Below are positions 1-7,756 of a DNA stretch of 64,000 nucleotides, in pieces; position 1 is the stretch's first letter; each line of letters starts with the position of its first letter. Origin of the DNA: CAISIP01 sp031396205 (GTDB lineage: Bacteria; Pseudomonadota; Gammaproteobacteria; Burkholderiales; Burkholderiaceae_C); the NCBI GenBank assembly GCA_031396205.1, contig JANNKH010000022.1, positions 42,016 to 106,015 on the forward strand, given 5' to 3'. The position numbers and the translations under genes were made by a program. The notes beneath the pieces were generated by a model. It worked only from the letters and a program-made list of their open reading frames with translations. It made no database searches and was not told the DNA's origin.

Positions 1-1
1 G

Positions 2-598
2 TCCAGTGGCATCCTGCTGGACCAGGGCCGACGTGCACTGGTGCCCATCACCATCGTGGACGGCATGCGCCAGTTGTGGGTACGCAATGGTCTGGGCCGT
101 ACCAGCGCGGCCGTGGTCGAAGCCACACCACAGGCGCCGGACGGAACCGTGCTGGCGGTGTTGCGCCTGTCCAGCCCGCTGCAGGTGGAGACGACGCCAT
201 GGGCCGAGCGCGATCCGTTCGCCGGCAGCCCCGGGTTCAGCGTCGCCTACGCAGCCGGCAGCGCGGCGACTGCCGCATGGCCGTGGTTACACCAGGGATT
301 CTTCGGCAGCCTGCAGGGCAGCCTGGGCGCTCGCAGGCTCGGCATCCCGTTGCCGGCAAACGCCAACGGAGCCGCCGTATTCGATAGTCTTGGTCGACTG
401 GCCGGCATCGCCGTGAACGACACGAACAGCAAGCCTTTGCTGGTGCCGGTGTCTCTCTTGCGCGTGGCGCTGCGCGATACCCTGGAACCAACAGCCCCGG
501 TGCCGCAACCGGCCAAAGCCACCGGCGCGCGCATGCCGATCGATGAAGGCTACGAGCGTGCGATGGGCGTAACCTTGCAGGTCATCGGACTACCGTGA
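2..598 (+). CDS. Trypsin-fold (S1/HtrA-like) protein, C-terminal part; 5' end outside window
   Basis: Open reading frame entering from the left edge; the first in-window ATG is at 41 but the frame is open back to base 2, so this is the 3' part of a longer gene (199 codons seen). The C-terminal half has the layout of the last strands of a chymotrypsin-fold protease: a block NGAAVFDSLGRLAGIAVND sits where active enzymes carry GNSGGPVFD..G.LVGI. At the nucleophile position there is Asn instead of Ser, so this copy may be a non-catalytic member. The assignment rests on this pattern only; the His and Asp parts of a triad are not visible. It runs toward the secreted nuclease gene but is separated from it by a GC hairpin. 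Confidence 0.5.
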   Translation, partial: SSGILLDQGRRALVPITIVDGMRQLWVRNGLGRTSAAVVEATPQAPDGTVLAVLRLSSPLQVETTPWAERDPFAGSPGFSVAYAAGSAATAAWPWLHQGFFGSLQGSLGARRLGIPLPANANGAAVFDSLGRLAGIAVNDTNSKPLLVPVSLLRVALRDTLEPTAPVPQPAKATGARMPIDEGYERAMGVTLQVIGLP

Positions 599-612
599 CA
601 ACGGCACTCTTA

Positions 613-630
613 GGCCCCCTATCGGGGGCC
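613..630 (+). terminator. GC hairpin after the partial trypsin-fold gene
   Basis: Perfect 7-bp stem (ggccccc / gggggcc) with a 4-base loop, 15 bases after the stop codon at 598. There is no T tract after it, so termination would be weak or Rho-assisted; it may instead be a 3' stabilising hairpin. Confidence 0.35.
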
Positions 631-743
631 GGTATGGTCCGATCGAACCCTATTCGGGCGGGCAGCTCCGTCGGGATGTCATGTGCACTTCCTACCATGC
701 GTGCAATCGGTCGGCGCAATGCACCGAACCATTGGAGTCTTTG

Positions 744-3743
744 ATGACCTCTCGCCTCCCGCTGCCCGCTCCGTTCCGACTGCGTTCCATCACCTCGGTC
801 CTGCTCGTCCTATTCGCCGCGACCATCAGTTCGGTGGCCGTTGCAGCCAGTGACCTGATCATCTCGGAGTACATCGAGGGCAGCAGCAACAACAAGGCGA
901 TCGAGTTCTACAACGGCACAGCCGCGCCAATCGACCTGGCGGCGGGCGGATATACGCTCAGGATGTATTTCAACGGCAATACCGCCGCGGGCACGACGGT
1001 CAACCTGGTGGGAACGGTAGCAGCCGGCGGCAGCTACGTGCTGGCACAGGCGAACGCATCGACCACCATGCTGGCCAAGGCCGACCAGACCAACTTCGGT
1101 GCCTGGTACAACGGCGATGACGCGCTGGTGCTGTCACGCGGCGCCACCATCATCGATTCGATCGGTCAGGTCGGATTCGACCCTGGCAGCGAATGGGGAT
1201 CCGGCGTAGCCAGCACGCAGGACAACACCTTGCGGCGCAAGGCCAGCTTTGCGGCGGGCGATACCGATCCGTTCGACGCCTTCGACCCTGCGCTCGAATG
1301 GGAAGGCTTCGCCACCGACGACACCTCCGATCTCGGTCTGTACGCCGGCGCAGGCGATGTCGACCAGCCGCCCATGTTGCAGTCCATCGTGCCGGCCAAC
1401 GGTTCCGCCGGCGTGGCCGCGAATGCGAACGTGACCATCGGCTTCTCCGAGCCGGTCGCCACGAGCGGCAACTGGGTCTCGCTGCAGTGCTCCAGCAGCG
1501 GGGCCAAGACCATCCGGATCAGCGCAGGCACCAGCAGCGTCGTGCTCGATCCCGACAGCGACTTTGCCCCGGGAGAATCCTGCACGGTAGCCGTGCTGGC
1601 CGGCAACGTCACTGACCTGGACGGCACGCCCGACAACCTGACGGCCGACATCGTTACCAGCTTCCAGGTGGCCGGTGGAGCTACTGGCTGCGACGCGCCA
1701 TTCACACCGGCCTACGCCGTCCAGGGCGGCGGCAGCGCCACAAGCCTCAGCGGGATCGTCACGACCCAGGGCGTCGTCATTGGCGATTTCGAGGGACCGT
1801 CCCCGGCGCTGCGCGGCTTTTACTTGCAGGACCTGCAGGGCGACAACGACGAGGCGACCTCGGACGCCGTATTCGTCTTCAACGGCAACAACGACAACGT
1901 TCAGCTTGGCCAGATCGTGCGTGTGACCGGCACGGTGGGCGAGTTCCAGAACCAGACCCAGGTGAGCGCAAACACGATCGCGATCTGCGGCACCGGCAGC
2001 GTGCAGCCGGTCGACGTGTTGCTTCCGATGGCGTCTGCGGACGACTTCGAGCGCTACGAGGGTATGCTGGTGCGCCTGCCACAGACGCTGACCGTGACCG
2101 AGCACTTTCAGCTCGGCCGCTTCGGCCAGGTGGTCTTGTCCTCTGGCGAAAGGCTGCGTCAGCCAACCAACATAGCCCTGCCCGGCGCGGACGCGCTCGC
2201 GGTGCAGGCGGCCAATGACCTGAACCGCATCATCCTGGACGACGCAACGAACGACCAGAACCCGGACCCGATCGTGTTTGGTCGCAACAACCAGCCGTTA
2301 TCGGCAGGCAATACCCTGCGCGGCGGCGACAGGACGAGCGGCATCGTGGGCGTGATGACCTACACCTGGGCCGGCAATGCGGCCAGTGGCAATGCCTGGC
2401 GCATCAGGCCCCGCAACGCACTGGGCGCAGCAGTTCCGGACTTCGTGGCGTTCAACCCCCGCCCGACAGCAGCGCCAGAGGTCGGCGGCAGCATCCGCGT
2501 GGCAGGCATGAACGTGCTGAACTACTTCAACAGTTTCAGCGCATGCACCGGCGGCGTTGCCGGAGTGCCCACGGATTGCCGCGGCGCCGACAACGATGCC
2601 GAGTTCACGCGTCAGCAGATCAAGACCATTGCCGCGTTGGTGCAGATGCAGGCCGATGTGGTCGGACTGGTAGAAATCGAGAACGACGGCTATGGCGCGG
2701 GCAGCGCCATGCGCAACCTGGTCGATGCGCTGAACGGCGCCACCGCGCCGGGGAACTATGCCTTGCTGGATGTTGACGCGCGCACCGGGCAGACCAATGC
2801 CATGGGCACCGACGCGATCAAGGTCGGCTTCATCTACCGCCCGTCAACGGTGACGCCGGTGGGAACGACTGGCGCCCTGAACAGTGTTGCATTCCAAAAT
2901 GGCGGCGACGGTACGCCGCGCAACCGCCCTGCGCTGGCGCAGGCGTTCCAGCAGGTTGGCGGCGCGGGTGCCGCAGAGCGCTTCATCGCTGTGGTGAACC
3001 ACTTCAAGAGCAAGGGCAGCGCCTGCGACGCGCCCGATGCGGGCGATGGGCAGGGCAATTGCAACGGGGTGCGGGTCAACGCGGCGAACCTTCTGCGCGC
3101 CTGGCTCGCAGGCGATCCGACCGGCACGGCCGAGCCTGACATATTGGTCGTCGGAGACCTCAACGCCTACGCGCAGGAGGACCCGATCCGCGCTTTCACC
3201 ACGAACGGCTGGCAGAACCTGCTCGACAGCCGCATCGGCGCCGACGCGTACAGCTACGTCTTCAACGGCCAGTGGGGATACTTGGACCATGCACTGGCGA
3301 CCGCCACGCTGGCCGCCCAGGTGACTGGCGTCGCCCAATGGCATGTCAACGCGGATGAGCCCAATGTGCTGGATTACAACACCGACTTCAAGTCGGTTGC
3401 ACAAATCAGCGACCTGTTCGCCGCCGATGCCTACCGCAACTCTGACCACGACCCGGTCATCGTCGGCCTGAACCTGGTGCCAACCGGAACCTGCAGCCTC
3501 CCCGACACATCGCCAGTCGTCCTGTTCGGCAGCACAAGCACCGGCGTCACCAATCGGGTCGTCGACAAGGGCTGCACCATCGATGACCTGATCCTCGACG
3601 AACAGTCCTGGACCAGCCAGGCGGCGTTCCTGGCACATGTATCCAAGGTCAGCTTCGACTTGCTGCGCCAGCGCATGATCACCGCAGCCGAGCGCAGCAG
3701 GCTGATGGTCGCCGCGCGCGCATCGGGCGTGGGCGCCCCATAG
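744..3743 (+). CDS. ExeM/NucH family extracellular endonuclease
   Basis: Predicted secreted DNase of 999 residues. ATG at 744 is chosen over the upstream ATG at 681 because GGAG lies 6 bases before it and a clear signal peptide follows (cleavage near AVAA-SD, residue 35). Domains in order: lamin-tail-like domain (about 36-185, starts DLIISEYIEG), an Ig-like domain (about 208-310), an OB-like nuclease accessory region (about 325-450), and an endonuclease/exonuclease/phosphatase domain from about 585. The catalytic motifs are intact: MNVLNYF (589), GLVEIEND, NHFKSKG, VGDLNAY (about 802), and NSDHDP (899). A tail of about 75 residues follows; it is not a PEP-CTERM signal. Family members (ExeM of Aeromonas and Shewanella) degrade extracellular DNA in biofilms. 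The type II-like secretion operon nearby could export it, which is inference. Confidence 0.9.
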   Translation: MTSRLPLPAPFRLRSITSVLLVLFAATISSVAVAASDLIISEYIEGSSNNKAIEFYNGTAAPIDLAAGGYTLRMYFNGNTAAGTTVNLVGTVAAGGSYVLAQANASTTMLAKADQTNFGAWYNGDDALVLSRGATIIDSIGQVGFDPGSEWGSGVASTQDNTLRRKASFAAGDTDPFDAFDPALEWEGFATDDTSDLGLYAGAGDVDQPPMLQSIVPANGSAGVAANANVTIGFSEPVATSGNWVSLQCSSSGAKTIRISAGTSSVVLDPDSDFAPGESCTVAVLAGNVTDLDGTPDNLTADIVTSFQVAGGATGCDAPFTPAYAVQGGGSATSLSGIVTTQGVVIGDFEGPSPALRGFYLQDLQGDNDEATSDAVFVFNGNNDNVQLGQIVRVTGTVGEFQNQTQVSANTIAICGTGSVQPVDVLLPMASADDFERYEGMLVRLPQTLTVTEHFQLGRFGQVVLSSGERLRQPTNIALPGADALAVQAANDLNRIILDDATNDQNPDPIVFGRNNQPLSAGNTLRGGDRTSGIVGVMTYTWAGNAASGNAWRIRPRNALGAAVPDFVAFNPRPTAAPEVGGSIRVAGMNVLNYFNSFSACTGGVAGVPTDCRGADNDAEFTRQQIKTIAALVQMQADVVGLVEIENDGYGAGSAMRNLVDALNGATAPGNYALLDVDARTGQTNAMGTDAIKVGFIYRPSTVTPVGTTGALNSVAFQNGGDGTPRNRPALAQAFQQVGGAGAAERFIAVVNHFKSKGSACDAPDAGDGQGNCNGVRVNAANLLRAWLAGDPTGTAEPDILVVGDLNAYAQEDPIRAFTTNGWQNLLDSRIGADAYSYVFNGQWGYLDHALATATLAAQVTGVAQWHVNADEPNVLDYNTDFKSVAQISDLFAADAYRNSDHDPVIVGLNLVPTGTCSLPDTSPVVLFGSTSTGVTNRVVDKGCTIDDLILDEQSWTSQAAFLAHVSKVSFDLLRQRMITAAERSRLMVAARASGVGAP

Positions 3744-3802
3744 GCCGCCCAATGGACTCTTCTGTTCCTGACCGCGCAACCGACGCCGAGAGTTCCAGAA
3801 CC

Positions 3803-4634
3803 ATGACGAAATTCTTCCCCAAAACCCTGTTGCTGGCCGCACTGGTAGCCAACGCCTGGATCAATGTACACGCGGCCAGTTTCGAACGCGTGGACTACCA
3901 GGTCTCCGGCGGCTACAGCGCGGTCACCAATGGCAACCCGGTCGACGACCCTTTTACTGGACTTGTCGCAACCGGCGGGCGATGTCGCGCTATTCGGTGC
4001 ACAGGTATTCACGGCCACGCTGGCAAACGGCACGCTGGAGCATGGCTATGCCGCCGAAGCCAGCATGCGCTTTTCCCAGGCGCAGACCGACCTGCGGATG
4101 AGCCTGAGCCATTCGCTGTCGGCCATGGCTGCCGGCTCTCTGGATGTTGCCAGCCACCAGCAGGACGCCTTGATCGACCTGAGCGCCGTGACGCTGCGTG
4201 TGGCCGGTGGCGTCGGCGAGACGGCTGGCTCCGCGGTCATGGTGCGCTTCTCCGGCAATGCCAGTGCATGGACCGAACTCAATGCCCCGGCCCAAGGCGG
4301 ATACCTCGGCCTGGGCCTGTCGGTTGCCCGCGGCAACGACGTGGTAGGCGAATACCTGTGGGATGTGACCCAGACCGGCGACCAGACGGTCGACTTCAGT
4401 TTCGCCGCGACGGTGGGTGAGCAACTGAGCTTCAGCGGCTACCTGTTGTCCGGGGCGAGCCTGGATGCTGCCCCGTTTGCGACCGGCCCGAGCGCGTACA
4501 GCCTGGTCAACACCGGCGCCAGCCTGGCTGGCGACTTCACCATCAGCGCGGTGCCAGAACCGCAAGCCTGGGCACTGCTGCTGGCCGGCATCGCATTGGT
4601 CGGTGCGCGCACGCGTGGCCGCTCCCGCACATAA
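3803..4634 (+). pseudogene. PEP-CTERM sorting-domain protein, interrupted by a frameshift
   Basis: Reading starts at ATG 3803 with a signal peptide (MTKFFPKTLLLAALVANAW...HA) and continues to about 3955. The matching remainder lies in the next frame from about 3951 to the stop at 4634 and ends in a textbook PEP-CTERM tail: VPEPQAWALLLAG, a hydrophobic helix, then Arg-rich residues. Removing one T from the T4 run at 3952-3955 restores a continuous protein of about 276 residues (…DDPLLDLSQ…). Either a real +1 frameshift (decayed gene) or a homopolymer sequencing error. The family is anchored or sorted by exosortase in polysaccharide-producing bacteria; no exosortase gene is in this window. Function of the globular part is not recognised. 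Confidence 0.7.
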
Positions 4635-4649
4635 ATGATCAACCCACCC

Positions 4650-4670
4650 GCCGGCACTGCCGGCTTTTTT
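4650..4670 (+). terminator. Rho-independent terminator
   Basis: Stem gccggc / gccggc with a 3-base loop, followed directly by six T. It lies 16 bases after the stop of the frameshifted PEP-CTERM gene and just before the ribosome-binding site of the next gene, so the downstream gene probably depends on readthrough or a promoter overlapping this region. Confidence 0.7.
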
Positions 4671-4688
4671 CAAGCAAAGGAAGTTCCC

Positions 4689-5444
4689 ATGAAGAAGACC
4701 CTGTTGGCCGGCGCCATTGCCGCTCTGGCCACATTCAACGCCAGCGCCTTGACCGCTGGCGACCTCGCCTTTACCGCGTTCAACGCCGACGAGGACGGCT
4801 GGTCGATGGTTGCGCTGGCCGACATCGCCGCCAATTCGACCGTATTTTTCACTGACAACGAGTGGTCTGGCATCGGGTTCAACGGCGGCGAGAGCTACAG
4901 CAGCTGGAGCAGCGGCGCCGGCCAGATCGATGCGGGCACCGTGATCCGCTTTTCCTCGATCGACAGTGCCACCTTGCTCGCAGCTTCCGTCGGCAGCTTC
5001 GCGCGCCAAGCCGTCTCCGGCAGCAGCAACTATGGCATCAGTGCGGGCGACGAAACGGTGTATGCGTATATTGGTTCGTCGGCGACCGCGACGCCCACGA
5101 CCTTCCTGGCCGCCATCAGCAACGGTGCATTCGAAACGGCTGCCTCGGGTTCGCTCGCCAATACGGGCCTGTCCGTCGGAAGCGGCGCGGTGCAACTGAC
5201 CGCCAGTTCGGACTATGCCGAGTACGCCGGCGCGCGCAGTGGTCAGGCCAGCTTCGCCGAGTACAAGGCATTGGTCAGCAATGTGGCCAACTGGAATGTG
5301 CAGGGCGACGGCAGCTTTGCGGCCAACCTCCCGAACACCAACGCATTCACGATCAGCCCCGTTCCGGAACCCGAAAGCTTCGCCATGCTGCTGGCTGGCC
5401 TCGGTGTCGTGGCAACGATGGTGCGGCGTCGCAAGTCGGCCTGA
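4689..5444 (+). CDS. PEP-CTERM sorting-domain secreted protein
   Basis: Protein of 251 residues starting at ATG 4689, which has AAAGGAAG 5-12 bases upstream and opens a signal peptide (MKKTLLAGAIAALATFNASA). An upstream in-frame ATG at 4635 overlaps the terminator and is unlikely. The mature part starts GDLAFTAFNADEDGWSMVAL and contains FFTDNEWSG, a pattern seen in secreted proteins that often accompany lamin-tail or nuclease domains. It ends VPEPESFAMLLAGLGVV followed by RRRKS, a classic PEP-CTERM exosortase signal. Role unknown; together with the previous gene and the DNase it forms a small block of exported proteins. Confidence 0.85.
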   Translation: MKKTLLAGAIAALATFNASALTAGDLAFTAFNADEDGWSMVALADIAANSTVFFTDNEWSGIGFNGGESYSSWSSGAGQIDAGTVIRFSSIDSATLLAASVGSFARQAVSGSSNYGISAGDETVYAYIGSSATATPTTFLAAISNGAFETAASGSLANTGLSVGSGAVQLTASSDYAEYAGARSGQASFAEYKALVSNVANWNVQGDGSFAANLPNTNAFTISPVPEPESFAMLLAGLGVVATMVRRRKSA

Positions 5445-5459
5445 TCCGGCAATGGAAAG

Positions 5460-5486
5460 CCCGGGTGCGACGCGCGCGCACCCGGG
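5460..5486. terminator. Long hairpin between convergent genes
   Basis: Ten-base-pair perfect stem (cccgggtgcg / cgcacccggg) with a 7-base loop, between the PEP-CTERM gene (plus) and the LuxR-type regulator (minus). It has no T tract on either side; probably a bidirectional stop or 3' processing barrier. Confidence 0.45.
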
Positions 5487-5539
5487 TGCCGTAGTGGCCC
5501 GATACGGCTTGTGGCGCAAGGATGGATCCCGTCACCGCG

Positions 5540-6316
5540 TCAACGGAAATCACCCGGCGCCAGCAGGCGCAGCGCCTCACCCCTACCAACCGCCTGTGCC
5601 CGATTGCTGACATTGAGCTTGCGCAGTATCTTTTGCACATGGTTCTTGACAGTCGGCGTGCTGATTGAGAGGATCTTGGCAATGTCATCGTTCGTCTTTC
5701 CATTCTTCACCCATTGCAACACCTGGATCTCGCGCTGTGACAAGGGCCCCTTGGCAGGCGGCTTGTCAGTCCTGGCAATGCCTTCCTCGGCCAACATGCG
5801 ATACAAGGCCATGTGCAGATGGGGCATCAGCAGGTCGAGCAGGTAGGTCTCGCGAGGCCCCGCGGGCCGGGCCATTCGCACGAACACGAAGAAGCTTCCG
5901 AACTCCCCTTTCACCTCGCGCGGCCCATGGGCCAGCACATCGCCGAAGTCGTAGCCATTGGGGCCGACAGTCCGCGCAGCCGCATGCGGGCCAGCACCAA
6001 ACGGATTGGTGACCTGCGGCGCGAACCGCCTGCGCGTCCATCCGTCGACCAGGCGTGCGAGTAATCCGTTTGCGGGGTCTGCCACCACCTGCTCGACCTT
6101 TGCATCGAACAGGCCGTTGGAGAACGTTTCGTGACGAAAGCGCATGCGTGCAATGTCGCCATGCGCGCATATCAGGGTTTCGTGCGGTAAAAAAGTCTGC
6201 AGCGCGCCCTGCGCCCACAGGTAGAACTGGAACCGCTTGCGTATCTCCAGCGACTTTTCGATCGTGTCGAAAAGCCGCTCCTGCTGGTCGCTGTCGAGGC
6301 TGCCAAACTGCGTCAT
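5540..6316 (-). CDS. epsA: EpsA-type LuxR family transcriptional regulator (PEP-CTERM/XrtB-associated)
   Basis: 258 residues. The N-terminal half (SLEIRKRFQFYLWAQGALQ, FLPHETLICAHGD) matches the sensor-like region of EpsA regulators that accompany exosortase B and exopolysaccharide loci. The C-terminal half is a LuxR/GerE helix-turn-helix (LSQREIQVLQWVKNGKTNDDIAKIL, then STPTVKNHVQKILRKLNVSNRAQAV). There is no receiver domain and no obvious autoinducer-binding signature. It lies 76 bases downstream of the last pseudopilin gene on the same strand and may be the distal gene of that operon. Inference: it controls the adjacent secretion and PEP-CTERM genes. The symbol follows the family name rather than proven function. 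Confidence 0.8.
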   Translation of the reverse strand: MTQFGSLDSDQQERLFDTIEKSLEIRKRFQFYLWAQGALQTFLPHETLICAHGDIARMRFRHETFSNGLFDAKVEQVVADPANGLLARLVDGWTRRRFAPQVTNPFGAGPHAAARTVGPNGYDFGDVLAHGPREVKGEFGSFFVFVRMARPAGPRETYLLDLLMPHLHMALYRMLAEEGIARTDKPPAKGPLSQREIQVLQWVKNGKTNDDIAKILSISTPTVKNHVQKILRKLNVSNRAQAVGRGEALRLLAPGDFR

Positions 6317-6392
6317 CGCGGCGCCGCCTGTTCCTGGCGCGCCGCGCCGTTACGGATCGCGCCCGTGCGTTGCCGAAAGTGCGACGGCCCGC

Positions 6393-6935
6393 TCATCGAT
6401 CGACCGCCCCGCTCCCCGTTGCCGTGTCCGCTGTGGCTGCGGCGCCAGGCGCCGCCGGCGCGTCATGGCCGAAGACCCACGCGTCATAGCGGCTCGCCCC
6501 TTCGAGCCGTGCGTCACGCTGTGCGAACGCAAACCGGCGAAAAGGCGTTCCTTCGGCCAGACTGTGCACGCCGACGATGCGCCCACCGGCGCGCAGCAGA
6601 CCCCATTCGGTGCCCCCCGTCATGGGGTCCCTGTACACCTTGCGCAGATGGCGCAGCGGAGCGGGAGAGCGCCGGTCTTCGACCAGATCCTGCAATTGCA
6701 GCGGATACTTCTTGACGCCGTCTGGCGCATGCTCGTAATACGAGCCCAGGGCCTGGCGGAACTGGTTACCGATAAACAGCAACTCCGCCTCCTTTTCGCG
6801 TTGCGCCACTGTCTGCCAGACCTGGCCGGCCCCCGCCAGTGCCAGTCCCAGTGCGGCGACTGCGAACAACACCAGCAGGTAGCCGAAGCCCCGTTGATTT
6901 CGACGACCGCACTGCCGCGCTTCACCAATCCGCAT
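6393..6935 (-). CDS. Pseudopilin-like type II secretion protein lacking Glu5
   Basis: 180 residues from ATG 6935, chosen because GAGGAG lies 7 bases upstream; it overlaps the preceding gene by 14 bases. N-terminus RNQRGFGYLLVLFAVAALGLAL is a prepilin leader and hydrophobic helix with probable cleavage G|FGYLL. The conserved Glu at mature position 5 is Leu here; loss of Glu5 is typical of the tip subunit GspK. The globular part contains YRDPMTGGTEWGLLR, common in GspG-like minor pseudopilins of this operon type, and the C-terminus is Ala/Gly-rich. Last structural gene of the secretion operon. Confidence 0.75.
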   Translation of the reverse strand: MRIGEARQCGRRNQRGFGYLLVLFAVAALGLALAGAGQVWQTVAQREKEAELLFIGNQFRQALGSYYEHAPDGVKKYPLQLQDLVEDRRSPAPLRHLRKVYRDPMTGGTEWGLLRAGGRIVGVHSLAEGTPFRRFAFAQRDARLEGASRYDAWVFGHDAPAAPGAAATADTATGSGAVDR

Positions 6936-7278
6936 AGGGCTTCTCCTCACCACCGGCGCCGCTGCGGATATCCGACACGCCGCTGACTTCACCGGGCGGC
7001 GCAACGATGGTCCAGTTCTCGCTGCTGTCGCTGACCGGGTCCACCGGCCGCTTGCGCAGATAGCGCCGGTTCACCAGTTCGTCGAGTTCCGCCGGGTAGC
7101 GTCCGGTATCGGCATGGAACTTGTCGATCGCGTCGCGCACCACAGACAGCGTTTCGCGCAGCGCGGCCTCGCGCGCGCGGTCCAGGTGTGCGAAATAGCG
7201 CGGCGCCGCGATGGTCAGCAGCGTGGCGATGATGGCCATCACCACCAGCAGTTCGATCAACGTGAATCCGCGCCGCAT
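6922..7278 (-). CDS. GspG-like pseudopilin
   Basis: 118 residues. ATG 7278 is preferred because the prepilin signal starts immediately (MRRG|FTLIELLVVMAI, Glu5 present); the open frame further upstream is a shadow of the neighbouring gene. Short globular domain with HADTGRYPAELDELVNRRYL and VDPVSDSSENW, the fold of small GspG-type pseudopilins. Starts one base after the stop of the previous pseudopilin gene, so translation is probably coupled. Would need a prepilin peptidase (PilD/GspO), which is not in the window. Confidence 0.85.
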   Translation of the reverse strand: MRRGFTLIELLVVMAIIATLLTIAAPRYFAHLDRAREAALRETLSVVRDAIDKFHADTGRYPAELDELVNRRYLRKRPVDPVSDSSENWTIVAPPGEVSGVSDIRSGAGGEEKPYADW

Positions 7279-7279
7279 G

Positions 7280-7756
7280 TCACCATTCCCGGTAGGAAAT
7301 GCCATTGAGCCCGACCCGCCCGGACAACGAGAAAACGTCGAACACATCGTCGCCTTGCGTCGGCGCATCAGATGGACTGGCATAGGCACGCTTGCCCCAG
7401 GTGTCGGCCGCACGGGCATCGACCTGCAGGTAAAACGGATCGCGCGGAACGCGGCGCAGAAAATAGATCCGGCGCTCGGTCGGGCTGCGCGCATCGGCGA
7501 CGCCATCGGCCAGTTCCTCGAGGGTGCGCGGATAACCCGACCCATCGGCGCGGCGCTCCACACGCCCCTCGTCGGAGGCGCGCTTGTACGCATCGAGGGC
7601 CTCGCGGATCTGCCGCAACGCGGTGCGCAGTTCCTGCTCCTTCGATCGCTGTGCCGTCAACGCCGTCAAGGGCACCGCGATCGATGCCAGGACGCCAACG
7701 ATCGCAACCGTCACAGCCAGCTCGATCAGCGTGAATCCGCGTGCCCGCTGCATCAT
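7280..7756 (-). CDS. GspG/GspH-like pseudopilin
   Basis: 158 residues. Type III signal MMQRARG|FTLIELAVTVAIVG with Glu5, then a charged alpha-helix (TAQRSKEQELRTALRQIREAL) and a globular domain with SGYPRTLEELADGV and RRVPRDPFY. Start ATG 7756 overlaps the stop codon of the secretin gene (ATGA), the usual sign of translational coupling in this operon. One of three minor pseudopilins downstream of the secretin; which of H, I or J it corresponds to cannot be decided from sequence alone. Confidence 0.85.
   Translation of the reverse strand: MMQRARGFTLIELAVTVAIVGVLASIAVPLTALTAQRSKEQELRTALRQIREALDAYKRASDEGRVERRADGSGYPRTLEELADGVADARSPTERRIYFLRRVPRDPFYLQVDARAADTWGKRAYASPSDAPTQGDDVFDVFSLSGRVGLNGISYREW

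Noticed and set aside
1134..2105. 323-codon open frame antisense to the nuclease gene
   Set aside because: Shadow frame with no start site and no recognisable domain.
3990..5519. 509-codon minus-strand frame across the PEP-CTERM genes
   Set aside because: Shadow of two genes with signal peptides and PEP-CTERM tails; His/Arg/Gly-rich and without domains.
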